DNA of 64,000 nt from Ephydatia muelleri (GCA_013339895.1 JABACO010000005.1:12148360-12212359), one strand, 5' to 3'. Positions 51,801-62,330 are shown, numbered from the stretch's first letter. Numbers and translations are program-made. The notes: a model not told the origin generated them from the sequence alone.

Positions 51801-53714
51801 TAGCTCCTTTTGCAGCAATTTTGCTGGAGCGCTGTGTTGCAATAGTGATGGTCTGTTGAACTGAAACCTCACGGCTTTTACGTTTTCTGACATTGGTACC
51901 TTCAGGTAGGCCTGTGAGGTTCTGAAAAGAACCAGTACCAGACGTAGATGGACCCAATTCAGGAGTACGAATAGACCCGCTACTGCAGCAACCGCTCAAC
52001 ATCACCAAAATAGCGTCACTGTTTTGATGTCAGAGTGGATGAGAATTGCAATGCGTATACGGAAAATGGAACAAAATCCCATAAGATAAGAATTTTAAAA
52101 CTATAGTATCAATTTAATTACCGATAGTGAAGGAGTCGAAACAATATAAAAACTGCAGGCATTTTGCAATATGATTCCTAAAAAGTGGAGTTTAATGTCT
52201 ATTGTCCTGGATGTCCCCCGCGGGGGACAAGTGTGTCCCATGGGGGAAGCAACTTCAGATTGATGGTGCTTTGTCACAGTGGAGCATTGCTGCATTCTAA
52301 AACATTTTTATAAAGCACTTTAAACCCTGGCTGGAAGTAGATTCTTTATGACTATTTTTAAAACTTCTTCTTTTGAACATCGCGTGTTTTGCAATTTGTA
52401 TTTACAAAAAGGTTCGCTGCAATGAAAGCTTACATAAATTTTGGTCTGAGTACGAGTCATGAAGTTGTTAACAGATCGAGTTCCGTGTCTTTAGGCTGTT
52501 GCAGTACAGCTCAACGATGAAAATATGGACTGCCGATCGACACCGACAGACATTTGTGTGAATTAAATACGCGTGCCTACTCAAAAAATGCCACATATTT
52601 TTTGAATTGAAAAGATCAGCTGTTTTCACGTTGCGCTATGCGCAATTAGAACAGATAAAAGTCAACGCTCTGTGTATGGTTAACAGTAAGACGCTACACC
52701 ATGTTTTCTTGGGCCCAGAGCTGAGAATTAACCTGCATTGGGTAATACACTCCACACGAATGCCTACAATCTGAACTACTGTCCACCATGGGGCACAATC
52801 GTCCCCCGCAGGGACTTTCAGGAGAATAGACATTAAGTCAAATTTTTGCAGCTGTATAGCCCTTCGTCCCAACAGACCTCCAAAAAACGATGATCAGTAA
52901 CTGAGCTCCATAACCACTGAGGTGTCTCAAATTTCTATCAGAGATGGACACCTGAGTGGTGTACTTGTAAAAAAAAAAAAGTGAGGCCTTCACTGTAATT
53001 GGTTGGTCTCCAGTCACATAAACAGACACTTAAAGATTAGCGTGTTTATTGTTTTTAAAAATACAAACACGTCACGTGATAATGTTGTTGTCATATGATG
53101 TGATGCAGAAATACATGCTGATTCTAGAAATGTAATTTTCATCCTTATAGCATGTTCTATTGTAGAGATATCGTAGAAAAACTGAAATTTTGGGTTTTCT
53201 ACTTTCTTTGTGACAAGCACTGTATCAACATTTCTGCACATGTGGAACAAAATATATCTTGATTTACGACTAGGTTGCAGATCTGTCTCTCTGAAGGTCC
53301 GCTGTGTAGTGCCACAGAAATGAAATTATGATTTACCTTGGTGACACAATGCATACACATTGTCACTCAGTACTGAATGAAACCATTACTTGATTTCTAG
53401 TAGGACTGTACTTAGTTAAAATTAGTTGAACCATTTAATGTTTTGCCCCTAGCCATTTGCTATTTTGAATGAACACCAAACCCCACAAAAATAAATAAAT
53501 AGAATCAAATAGTGAGGGGAAAAGCAACCATAATTACTATGGTCAATGGCATTCATGTAAGTGTGCTTGATTTTTTTGGCCACAAACAAGAATACTACCC
53601 CAGATACTTTAATACGGGATGAAATATGATTGTCACGAAAGGGAGTGTGCATTTCAATCAATCAGCAAGACAGGTATAGCATGCATGCAGGAGTACCAGG
53701 CATAGGGTGGGGGT

Positions 53715-53749
<35 letters not shown>

Positions 53750-54596
53750 CTCATGCATGCAGGAATACCAGGCATAAGGGGGGGGGGCTCATGCATGCAG
53801 TACCAGGCATAGGGTGGGAGGGGCTCATGCATGCAGGAATACCAGAATGAGAGGGGCTCATGCATGCACGAGTACCATAGGGGGGAGGGGCTCATGCATG
53901 CAGGAGTACCAGGCATAGGGTGGGAGGGGCTCATGTGAACCAAACCTTACAATTGATATCAATACTTAATTGCAGACACATCAGGCTCCAAATGGAGATT
54001 GAAACGAGAGCACAGGTAGCATTTACACCAATATAGAGCAAACAATTGTGTGGAAACAAATAAAATCCCACTCACACCCACCATGGTCTTCCAGAGGTTC
54101 TGAGCTGACTTGCTCCCAGCAGCGCATATCTCCCGCTGCCCATTAATCGGACGACCATAGGTCTGGGGACTAGCCTGCAGGTACCTGGATAGTCAGGGTC
54201 AGAGAGTGAACTATCTGAACCACCCAGCGTATACACATAAAACATAAACTTGATTCCAACCCATACAATATTTTGATGTACTAAAGAGATGGCTCACTTA
54301 CAGTCCAGTGTCGACATGCTTTAGTCTGACACTTTCATCTCGTCTCCAGTACTCTGAGGAACACTCAACAAGCCAATTGTCGCCTACAGCAAATGTGGCA
54401 CGTTATGTCATGGCAAATGTACGCATGCAAACATGTGAGTGTGCACGTGTGTGTGTGTGTTTGTGTGTGTAAAGTACATGAGTGTGTGTGTGAACATATG
54501 CAGTGTGTTTGTGCGTGTGTGTGTGTTGTGCATGTGTGTGTGTGTTTGTGCATGTGTGTATGTGTGTGTGTGTGTGGTGAACATATGCAGTGTGTT

Positions 54597-54655
<59 letters not shown>

Positions 54656-56133
54656 TAATGTACGATAAGCATGCACACATGCCATATGTGAATATACAAC
54701 AGGATACATGACCATTGCATGCAGTAAACTCATTGTTGGTAACTCTTTTGTCTGTTATTAACCACAAAGCTATCCACATCCACAGCAGTCTTGATGAAAT
54801 TCTACCAAGAAACTTTCATTGCTTTGATATGACCATACACCAGGCAACACAACTCAATGAATAGGGTCCTGATGTGAGCAGCTGAAACAATGCATGGTTT
54901 AAGGGTGTAGGAGCCACCCACCACACCCACCTGAGTTGCTGCCACCTGCCTCACCCACCTGAGTCGCTGCCACCCACCACACCCACCTGAGTCGCTGCCA
55001 CCCACCACACCCACCTGAGTCGCTGCCACCCGCCACACCCACCCGAGTCGCTGCCACCCACCACACCCACCCGAGTCGCTGCCACCCGCCACACCCACCC
55101 GAGTCGCTGCCACCCGCCACACCCACCTGAGTCGCTGCCGCCCACCACACCCACCCGAGTCGCTGCCACCCACCACACCCACCTGAGTCGCTGCCACCCA
55201 CCACACCCACCTGAGTCGCTGCCACCCACCACACCCACCTGAGTCGCTGCCACCTGCCGCATCTCCAAAACAGCTCACTTCCTGGTTGTTGGAGAGAGGC
55301 GAGGCAAAGTGGTGGCTGTGCAGGAAGAGGTGTGTGCTGAGGTGCTGAAGACGAATAGTGAAGCCACACTTCACTGGCACGCTGCAGTGAGTAATGAAAG
55401 CCACAATGATGAAGATTATATAATTTAAATTAAAATTTTTGAATAGAGATTGAATGGAAAACTGCTAAAGGGAATGCCATGCGATGGAATAAGACCACCA
55501 ATGACGCAAGCACACATAATTTGAACTTGCTTATGAATGGAATTAAAATTCAAGACACACAAATCATGCATGGATTTTCTTTGTGCTAGTTAGTACAAGA
55601 ATTTGTTTCTCAGCTGACGTACCCTCTGGGACACTGCTTTGAGAATGCTCCTTTAAGTACCCAATAACTGTTGATGTCGTCCGCTTGGGTCACTCCAGTT
55701 ACGCTCTGTAGGGTAATGAAAGAAGGAAGGCGTTAAATAGAATAACCTCGACATCAAATCGATTTATATTGCCCAGCATGTATGGTGCATGGAAATGTCC
55801 CACCATACCTCCGTCAGTCATGAATGTGCGCTGGCATCATCTCACGCGCTTGTGTACGTACCTGCTGAGCGCTGCCGGAGCCATACTTAACGTCGTGTGA
55901 ATGAAGTCGTACGTTGTAGTGAGGGTTGATGAGTTTCAGAACTGAGCCGCACGTTACGGATTGAAAACCTAGGTGATACCGTCATCAAGAGAAACTCGGG
56001 AGTGTGAAGACTCGGTCGAAAAGCATACGAATGCACCAAACAGAATATACTGCTCACCGGCTGACAGTGCGACTGTGGCGGAAGAAGCAATAAACAGTAC
56101 CACAATACAACGAGCAGCACTTGTAACAGACAT
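45891..56133 (-). CDS. SDF2: Stromal cell-derived factor 2 (MIR-domain ER protein)
   Basis: Seven exons with matching phases: 56058-56133, 55862-55968, 55623-55705, 55239-55381, 54302-54383, 54082-54184 and 45891-45926, giving 209 aa (human SDF2 211). A signal peptide (residues 1-25, CIVVLFIASSATVALSA) precedes VTCGSVLKLIN...VRLHSHDVKYGSGSAQQSVTGV. Then come LHSHHFASPLSNNQEVSCFG and YGRPINGQREI...WKTMEGVYMEPS, all diagnostic of SDF2/SDF2L1 MIR repeats. SDF2 acts with DnaJB11 as an ER chaperone and in O-mannosylation quality control. The predicted protein ends EPSKTL with no HDEL-like ER-retention signal, unlike most family members. Intron 6 is 9.9 kb and full of repeats and transposons. The exon 4 donor is copied twelve times by a minisatellite. 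A donor 15 bases earlier (after GCGGCAG) would also keep frame. Confidence 0.93.
46760..46890. repeat. GAGGGGTGGAGCC short repeats
   Basis: Five dispersed copies of GAGGGG[T/C]GGAG(C/A)C within 130 bases in SDF2 intron 6, just before the 33-bp array. Confidence 0.75.
46908..47073. repeat. 33-bp minisatellite, five copies
   Basis: Nearly identical units of GAGGAAGGCCAGCTGCCTTG plus CCATCTTGGCCAC. The 33-base period leaves frames open on both strands (LAILATRKASC; MARQLAFLVAK). Confidence 0.95.
47368..47632. repeat. CTGTCTTATGACCTCAT repeats
   Basis: About eleven copies of ACTGTCTTATGACCTCAT with or without a CACCTCTGGCTCTACTCCAA spacer, in SDF2 intron 6. Confidence 0.92.
48172..48715. repeat. 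Minisatellite framed by 22-bp inverted repeats
   Basis: Exact 22-bp inverted copies (48172-48193 and 48694-48715; core ATTCATAGAGGTCACAAAGG) frame an array of about sixteen units of CCTAGTGAAGCAGCAGGTAG plus a CC or CTTCTTAAAGT linker (26-30 bases). Array plus inverted ends resemble a fold-back element. No target duplication was established. Confidence 0.8.
49237..50200. repeat. 81-bp minisatellite, about twelve copies
   Basis: Units beginning AATCAGGACTGTCCCGGACC and containing GGTGATCATTATGATCAGGT repeat with an exact 81-bp period at very high identity. The + strand is open for 329 codons and the - strand for 224. Differences between units are mostly amino-acid changing (GTC/ATC, CCA/TCA, ATG/ACG, ACA/ATA), and no splice or family evidence supports coding. 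It lies inside SDF2 intron 6. Confidence 0.95.
50201..51234. other. Gene-less part of SDF2 intron 6
   Basis: No exon or element was recognised. It holds a C run at 50681-50701 and a short GGGGGGAGGGGTGG repeat at 50803-50830. Confidence 0.5.
51586..52008 (-). CDS. Hypothetical ORF in fold-back element core
   Basis: An open frame of 140 codons in the centre of the fold-back element, with a basic stretch (VRKRKSREVS, then PRKRVKKPKV) resembling a nuclear localisation signal. No domain is recognised, and no splice sites or second copy were seen. It may be an exon of a mobile-element protein or chance. Confidence 0.2.
   Translation of the reverse strand: MVMLSGCCSSGSIRTPELGPSTSGTGSFQNLTGLPEGTNVRKRKSREVSVQQTITIATQRSSKIAAKGAISDFVTPRKRVKKPKVVSTCDTVMFLDTAELSLMVVCTQHMHNVLLLQALVALLIIKIIVVMSRRSQSSIR
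52196..52832. mobile_element. Nested TTAA-target (piggyBac-like) non-autonomous element
   Basis: The 637-bp insertion is flanked by TTAA at 52192-52195 and 52833-52836. Its ends are inverted repeats beginning TGTCTATT[G/C]TCCTG and continuing through GTCCC..GCGGGGGAC. The undisturbed opposite arm of the host element reads GACTTAAGCTCCAC at this place, which is the empty site, so the TTAA was duplicated on insertion. TTAA targeting is the hallmark of the piggyBac superfamily; no transposase is present. Confidence 0.88.
53690..53935. repeat. CTCATGCATGCAGGAGTACCAGG minisatellite with G run
   Basis: Six imperfect units of about 40 bases with the core GGGCTCATGCATGCAGGA[G/A]TACCAG[GC/AA], interrupted by a G run at about 53716-53749. 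Confidence 0.92.
54437..54655. repeat. (TG)n minisatellite in SDF2 intron 5 region
   Basis: TG-rich units with GAACATATGCAGTGTGTTTG repeated, ending in a pure (GT)n tract, located upstream of exon 5 on the minus strand. Confidence 0.92.
54918..55255 (-). repeat. 28-bp minisatellite carrying the SDF2 exon 4 splice donor
   Basis: Twelve units with an exact 28-bp period (GAGT phrases from 54933 to 55241). On the minus strand each reads GGCAGCGACTC[A/G]GGTGGGTG, that is, the last bases of exon 4 plus its GT donor and first intron bases. The first copy in transcript order is the normal exon end (55239). Confidence 0.95.
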
Positions 56134-56316
56134 GCTCAATAACCCGTCCGACTTGGTGCTTAAAAGAAAACGATATTTTAGTGCAATATTACTAATTGCG
56201 GGTAGAGGATGTACGCATTATTGTAATGGCGCAGTTGCCACGTGCTGCCATGGTAACAATCCGCGGAAACACAAGCTGTTTATATATTTAAAATCATTAC
56301 ACTTACTGTATACTCG
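56134..56316. promoter_or_regulatory. Head-to-head promoter of SDF2 and SPEF1
   Basis: Only 183 bases separate the two divergent start codons, so both promoters and 5' UTRs must fit here unless non-coding 5' exons exist. No clear TATA box was assigned. Confidence 0.55.
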
Positions 56317-59116
56317 ATGACAGAGATAAGCGAGGAAGAACTTCAAGCCACTTATGCTTGGATAGACGAGATTCCATTGTCCAGGCAAAAGAAGAGCATT
56401 GCCAGGGATTTCAGCGATGGAGGTACGGTGTGTGAGCGGAGTGGGCTCGAAGCCGTGAGAATGCTGCGCAGCCAGAAAACAATAAAACTAAAACAAATCG
56501 CCATTAATAATGCACGCATGAGTTTCAAGGCAACATGATAATTGCAGCTCATTAGGAAGACGATCATGGTTGAAGTTGTGATTTAGCACTCCGGTGTCTT
56601 GCCTCTTTTCTCCTCGTGCACGCATACAATTATCCAGTTCTTGTTGCTGAGGTGGTCCATCACTTCTTGCCAAAATTGGTGGAGTTGCACAACTATTCGC
56701 CAGCCAGCTCTTCACCGCAGAAGATGGAAAACTGGCGAACGCTCAACAGTAAGCAGAAAAGACATGAGATGTGGCGAGAATTTTACTTCATTCTCTGGAA
56801 GGGATGTGGGGTTGAGTTATGATAGTCAGAGTAGTTCTGAAACGTTTCTTTCATTTAAAAGAAATCTACTTCTACTAGGAAAGGTGTTCTCAAAACTGGG
56901 TCTCTCTGTACCAGAAGATCTTCTGCAAGGTGTGGTTGCAAGCAAGCCAGGAGTGATTGAGTACATTCTTAATGTCCTCAAGGGAAGAGTAAGTATTTCC
57001 ATGGCAACCATATTTTTTTAAGTCTGCTCCAAGAAGCTAGTAGTGGTGTAGTAATAAAGTTCCCATGACATGGTATCTTCTATGCTGTTCAAAAGTGTTG
57101 TAATGTGTAAATAGCATGTCCAAATTAATGCAACATATATGTCCTTAGGCTCTTCCCACACATGATGCATGACACATGATGCCAGACAGGTCCAGACAAT
57201 GTGTTGTGTTATATTTAATGCTCCTCCAACTACCCAGATGGAGCTGTACCTGGAAAACCATTCAAGGCTAGAAAGTGTGACCACAGAAGACTTGTATTCC
57301 AATATGCACTTGCATGATGGGATGTATGACCCTGCGCAGCTTGTCTCTGACTTTCCCTCAGGGAGAACCCACAACATCTTGGATGAGGTACATGTATGGC
57401 TATTCAACACATTTTGCATCCTCTTTGCTCTCAACTTAACGTTTAACTATAAGAACAATTTTAAGGATACAACGGTGGAGTATCTAATACTGCATATTTA
57501 GTAGAGGTTCAGTTATGATCTGCAAGGTTGCATGTGAGTTCCATTTGTAGTTACATGATAGTTCTGGGTTTATATGTGTAATCATTTTTATGTCAATTTG
57601 ATCCAGTACCTAACATCCACAGAGTCTCTACAGACATACCGGTGCTGCAGCCCAGCCAAGTGCCAACACCTATCCATTTCACTACAACCCATACCCAGGT
57701 GGTATCAAACAGAGCAACAGTATCTCTGTGGAGAGCGCACCAAACATCCACAGTGTTGCGTCTCGTCTCCCCGTCCCAAACCACTTGAAGCACAGAGCCA
57801 ATCCTTCTCCTGCTCATCATCTCCCTCCTCCCCCACCCCCTCCTTCCCACACCTTCGCTACCCTCCCATCCCTTGCTGTACCGCAGCAAGGTCACAAAGG
57901 CCCACCAAATAGCAAGGTTGGAAAGCTCCCAAACCTGGTGAAGTCAAACTACTCTAGGTGGGTGTTAGAGCTTTGCACTTGCTAACTTGCACCATGTTTT
58001 CTGCCGTGGACATGTCTGTTTTATTTGGGCTCTCTTCTGCACCCCCATCCCAGGAATGCTCCAGAGGTCCCTGCTGTCTATGAGCAAGCCGGAGTCAAGA
58101 AAGGAAAGGCTGAGATGGACACTAGTGCTAATGCCGCAATAAAGAAGGCAGAGACTGAGCAGAAGCTAATGGAATACCAAGAAACCATACAGGTCAGCAA
58201 TCAGTCCTGTATATTTTCCATGGATTCATTTGGTATCTACATGCAGAAAAACGGGTGGTGGCAAACTTAAATTTAACAAAACAAATAACCCTGGGCACAG
58301 TACATTGTGCCCTACCCCTGGCTTCTTCATAAACTCAGGACTCTTAACTCAAATCTGGATGATAAATTAAGTTGAAGTATTTAGTTTAGCATGATTGCCA
58401 CAATGAATACAGATTTGCTTATTTTAGTCAGATTATTATGCAGGAAGAAAGTAATGAGAAAAGTAAACCATATCAACAGAACAGAATATAACATGCAGAG
58501 TAGTATATGCATCTTAGTTCTCTTGGCTAAGTTTTCTACCAACAGGATCCAGTGTGAGCATTTCTTTGTTGATTATGCATGGTTTCAATCACTTTAGATT
58601 ATTAATAATAGGCAATTTAGTTATACGGAACATTACATCACATTGATTTGTTGCATGATGCAGAGACACGTGCACTGATATCTTCAAATAGCACATGTAA
58701 ATGATCATGTGCATGTACTGTAGCATAATAGAATCTTGGCATTCGCAAACCATACAAATTCAAGTAGCTACCACGGAATTTACATGTGGCAGAAATACAA
58801 TCACAGATACTGTAGGATAGGGAATTTAGGTGTGTCAGAGATACAGTTACAGATACTGTAGGGTAGGGATCTAGATGTGGCAAAGACAATTACAGGTATT
58901 ATAGGTAGGGAATTGAGGTGTGTGTGAAAGAGATACAATTACAGATATTCTTTATTTTAAAAGCAACTTTTAATTTTATCAGTTCCTCTTCTTTTGCAGC
59001 TATTGCACATGAAAATTACTCGTTTGGAGCACCTGGTTAAAATCAAAGACATAAAAATAACAGAACTTACAAAGCAGGCAGAAGCTAAACAGCAACACAG
59101 TCACCCTAAGAGATGA
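56317..59116 (+). CDS. SPEF1: SPEF1/CLAMP, ciliary calponin-homology protein
   Basis: Seven exons with consistent phases: 56317-56422, 56638-56748, 56879-56988, 57238-57387, 57623-57957, 58054-58192 and 59000-59116, giving 355 aa (human SPEF1 236). The CH domain occupies about 8-110: LQATYAWIDEIPLSR, RDFSDG, VLVAEVVHHFLPKLVELHNY, then SKLGLSVPEDLL, as in SPEF1. The C-terminus has the family's short coiled coil (ETIQLLHMKITRLEHLVKIKD). SPEF1 bundles microtubules in the axonemal central apparatus and in cortical arrays. The middle (about 110-270) is longer than in vertebrates and Pro/His/Ser-rich. The exon 5 acceptor is chosen at 57623 because only that frame joins exons 4 and 6. AATAAA follows at 59149. 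Confidence 0.92.
58790..58945. repeat. About 50-bp tandem repeat in SPEF1 intron 6
   Basis: Three to four diverged copies of GATACAGTTACAGATACTGT followed by AGGGTAGGGAAT. Confidence 0.8.
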
Positions 59117-59148
59117 ATACTGAGCACAAATACTTGTAAACGAAATGA

Positions 59149-59154
59149 AATAAA
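59149..59154 (+). terminator. Polyadenylation signal of SPEF1
   Basis: AATAAA 33 bases past the stop codon, 60 bases before the stop codon of the convergent YHYH gene, so the two 3' UTRs probably overlap. Confidence 0.6.
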
Positions 59155-59213
59155 ATAACAATAACACTGCACGCAGTGAACTAAATTAAGAAGGAGTTCT
59201 GGAAGTCAATACT

Positions 59214-60173
59214 TTAAATCACCCTAATTGTGATACACACCACGGTCAGTATAAGGCTGGCTGTCGCAGCTAGACCACTCTGTGATCCGGTCCCGATCAT
59301 CTCATAGACAGGAGAAGGATCAGTGCTCAATCCAGCGGGACACTTGTAGCTCGAGTCTAACGAGTTGAATGCCATGTTGTTCGCGACCAGCGGGCACCCT
59401 TTAAAGCATCCAATGGTCCATGGAAAGGCGTCGGGAAGGTGGTAGTGGTAGGTGGGGACGCCGCTAATATCGTGGGTGTGTCCGTGGCAGGCATCGAGCT
59501 GGGTGGGAACCTGACCGCCGAGGGAGTAGCGACCGTACATGGCGAACCCATCGATCATCCACCCGAGCAGTTCCGAGTGGTTTCCCGCCACGTCGGCGGG
59601 GAGATTGCATGCCGCCCGCTGGGTGGCGTTGCCGATGCCCAATCCCGAGTGGATGTGGTAGTGGCTCATCGGATCAGCGTGTCCCCCACAGTAATCAGTA
59701 GTACGTCCTTCTGACTGCACGGCGTCGACGTAATTCGTCGGTGCACTCGCATCCGTAGCCGGACAGGTCGAGCTGAATCCGCACGGGGACCCGAATCCGA
59801 AGATTCTCACACCGTTTAAGAACACGCCCAGCACACCGAGTTGAGGGGCGGGACTGTTTTTAAGGTACGTGATTCCTTTGTAGACGCTGGCCTGTTCGCC
59901 AACAGGGATCGGTTGAGCGGCGTAGACAGGTCTGAGCGGTAACTGGAAAACTATCGGCGGCTGAGCCTTGCAAGCCGCGTTGGGTGTATGCCAAAGGGGG
60001 TTGTTGTAGGGAGGGCAGCCCGTGGTGGTGACATAGCGGTACGTGCCGTCCGTTGTAATGCTCACCGCTTCAAAGGGGGCGCTGAACGGGCATGTCGGTC
60101 CGGTGCTGCAGTTACCGGGAAGCTGAGCGGCAACACTCGCAACCAACGCAACTGCAAACAGAGCGACAATGGC
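59214..60173 (-). CDS. Secreted YHYH-domain protein
   Basis: One long exon of 319 codons. It opens after TATCACCAG at 60173 with a hydrophobic leader (AIVALFAVALVASVAAQL), typical of a secretory signal. The core has the paired motifs that name the YHYH family, PMSHYHIHSG and TYHYHLPD, with GHTHD and many paired cysteines. The C-terminus is a hydrophobic tail (SGLAATASLILTVVCITIRV) after a small-residue stretch, consistent with a GPI anchor. The family's biochemical role is unknown. No ATG lies in frame in this exon. A possible solution is a start codon at 60243-60245 followed by a 69-base intron (GT at 60242, AG at 60174), so exon 1 would contribute only Met; this is tentative. Confidence 0.85.
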   Translation of the reverse strand, partial: AIVALFAVALVASVAAQLPGNCSTGPTCPFSAPFEAVSITTDGTYRYVTTTGCPPYNNPLWHTPNAACKAQPPIVFQLPLRPVYAAQPIPVGEQASVYKGITYLKNSPAPQLGVLGVFLNGVRIFGFGSPCGFSSTCPATDASAPTNYVDAVQSEGRTTDYCGGHADPMSHYHIHSGLGIGNATQRAACNLPADVAGNHSELLGWMIDGFAMYGRYSLGGQVPTQLDACHGHTHDISGVPTYHYHLPDAFPWTIGCFKGCPLVANNMAFNSLDSSYKCPAGLSTDPSPVYEMIGTGSQSGLAATASLILTVVCITIRVI

Positions 60174-60276
60174 CTGGTGATAGCCAAAAAATCAACTGAT
60201 GAATTATTTTGTTTAGAAAAACCTTTCACGTTATCAACAGACCATTTGAGAGCAAATCTACCTGCGCCGGAGCCGA

Positions 60277-60284
60277 CTTTTATA
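60277..60284 (-). promoter_or_regulatory. Possible TATA box of the YHYH gene
   Basis: On the minus strand the sequence reads TATAAAAG about 32-40 bases before the candidate start codon at 60245. Confidence 0.4.
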
Positions 60285-60529
60285 AATAAAAACGCCATAT
60301 ATGGTATCGTGACACATTCCATGGAATGGCGCTACATATTTCAAAAGTAGCGGACAAAGCATGCATGCTTTGCACTCATCCAAACAGTACTAATTAAATG
60401 GTAACCGCACAGAGCACACACGTTGGTACAGTACTTTAAGGTCAGCAATGCAGCTGCGCATTTGTACCATACGAGTACGAAAGCCTTAAGATCCAGCGAA
60501 ACCATGCTCTTTGTGTTAGCGTAGATAGC

Positions 60530-60755
60530 GTAAAGTCTGGTAGAACAGACACACAGGTGCTGCAGACCAGCCAAGTACCAACACCTTTCCATTTAACTAC
60601 GACCCACACGCAGGCTGTATCAAACAGGCAGTAACGTCTCTGTGGAGAGCGCACCAAACATCCACAGTGTTGCATCCCGCCTCCCCACTTGAAGCACAGG
60701 GCCAATCCTTCTCCTGCATGCTCATCATCTCCTTCCTCTCACACTTTCGCATCCC
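60530..60755 (+). pseudogene. Duplicated fragment of SPEF1 exon 5
   Basis: About 225 bases repeat SPEF1 positions 57625-57850 in order, with many small differences and indels. Shared phrases include CAGACCAGCCAAGTACCAAC (CAGCCCAGCCAAGTGCCAAC in the gene), TCTGTGGAGAGCGCACCAAA, CATCCACAGTGTTGC, AGCACAG[G/A]GCCAATCCTTCT and TCATCTCC. Reading frame is lost. It lies 2.9 kb downstream in the same orientation, beyond the YHYH gene, and ends seven bases before the hAT terminus at 60762. Confidence 0.85.
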
Positions 60756-60761
60756 TAGTAA

Positions 60762-62330
60762 CAGGGGCGGACGCAGGATTTCAGCGACGGGGGGGGGGGG
60801 GGGGGGGGGGGGTCCAATATGGATAATTGATCAATGGGCGTGGTCAAACCTGTGGCGTAATAGGGCAAGAGGGACGCATAGAAACTGCTGTTCAGCGACA
60901 AAACACATTCGTGACAGCGATCCCTGACTGCAGATATGTCAACCTGTAATTGAGGTTCAATTCATTTTTGCGTGAGATAGTGTGTGAGAACAGCCAATCG
61001 TCACAATTGACGGTTTGCCGTTGCATCATACAATAAAAAGATCATACTAAATACTTAACAGTTACATGCAGAATAAACACCAATACATACACATTAAGCC
61101 GATTCAAATAGCAAGCATGACTGAAACATCTTTCTATGATGCTTGCTTATAAATAACTGACAAATTTTATCTTCATCAATATCCAAATCGTTGTGCAGGT
61201 GCATAAGTGCCAAGCCAGCTAGCCTCTCGATACTCATGGAACTACGTAGAAATGTCTTGATGCGCCTTAACCCTGAAAATGATCTTTCAGCTTCACAGCT
61301 GGACATTGGTGCATCCAATTGTTAAGAGCGTAAAAATATTTGGATATACATCCCTATCACCTCTATGAGGCAATTGGCTATATTCTCTGGTAAGCACATT
61401 TTCTTAGTCTTTCTATGATATTGTTCCCAGAACTTCTTCTAAAGTTTTAATTCTGATGGCAGTGATGATGGTGATGGCATATCTATTTCCCAAAACTGTA
61501 ACCTACTGGCTAGGTCACTCAAGTTACTCTCCTTGATAATTGCTGCAGGAACTAGAGTAAATATGTCCTTGCCAACTCTGTTCTCCGGCTCAAAGCGTGT
61601 TAAAAGTTCTTGCAACAAGTGGTCTATAAAAGGTACAGCTACATTCATACGATAGTAGTCTTCAGTTGTTCCACCTTGCATTACTGAGTTTGCTCTGTAA
61701 GTCTGCCTTTCTTCAACATGTGCATGGCACACTAATTTCACACCCAACTTCATTTGATATCCTTCCAGCATCTGCATACCGTTCATGAAACTCAGAAGTA
61801 ATATTTTTTCTTAGTTCTTTAACGTTATCAACTGTTGTGTCAATCATGTGTACTATGTCCTGATCTTTCTTCTGCAACTTTGTGGGGCAAGAGGTTTTAC
61901 CAATTCAAGTGAATTTTTTGCAACCAAAAATGAAATGATTTGTTGCCCTGACCTTAACGAATGTAGCCAAAGTCCTTGAGCTTTCACTTTTGTATTAGCA
62001 TCCCAATCCCTATATATACTTCAGGATTAACTATATTGCTTCACAGCAACAGCAGACAAAATAATACAAGTCATAAAAAGTTTCATATAGCATTTATGCA
62101 TGCCTTTCAATCCAACGTGTTTTACAAAGGCCTTGTAATTTCACTTTTTTACTCTCACTGCCTAGTGCGTGCCTTTGCCTCTTGGGTGAATTATCAAAAA
62201 ATAAGAATGTTTCAGGTGTAGTGAAACATGTAGCACCTGACAGGTAAGGTGTTATATAGTTCCAAAATTGCATGTCACCCATTACCAACATTGGTGGTTG
62301 AGGTGGAACAGCATGCATGCAGGCTCAGGT
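60762..62330 (-). mobile_element. Second hAT transposon, decayed
   Basis: The terminus CAGGGGCGGACGCAGG at 60762 is followed by a G run (about 60790-60811). Minus-strand broken frames encode a hAT transposase. From the 5' side these are KKVKLQGLCKTRWIERH near 62125, HAVEERQT-like and ENRVGKDIFTLVPA near 61560, and KFWEQYH near 61420. The C-terminal dimerisation region SSCEAERSFSGLRRIKTFLR, then LAGLALMHLHNDLDID, lies at about 61160-61310. The type is that of ZMYM/THAP12-like hAT proteins. The opposite terminus was not found, so the 5' end is truncated or altered. Confidence 0.82.

Larger units (their letters stand above)
51235..53086. mobile_element. Fold-back transposon with ~290-bp inverted arms
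   Basis: The left arm (about 51235-51532) is matched in inverted orientation by 53086-52833 plus 52195-52144; together these equal the left arm in length. Conserved phrases include CTTTAAGTGTCTG, GGAGACCAACCAATTACAGT, GGTGTCCATCTCTGAT, TTTTGGAGGTCTGTTGGGAC, AGGGCTATACAGCTGCAAAA and CCTGCAGTTTTTATAT. The arms differ at a modest number of sites, so the element is not young. Between them lie about 610 bases with a minus-strand frame of 140 codons. The right arm is split by a nested TTAA element. No target duplication was firmly identified. Confidence 0.8.

Noticed and set aside
54802..55404. Gly/Ser/Trp-rich 200-codon minus frame as an independent gene
   Set aside because: It is SDF2 exon 4 read through into the 28-bp array; treated as an SDF2 splicing question instead.
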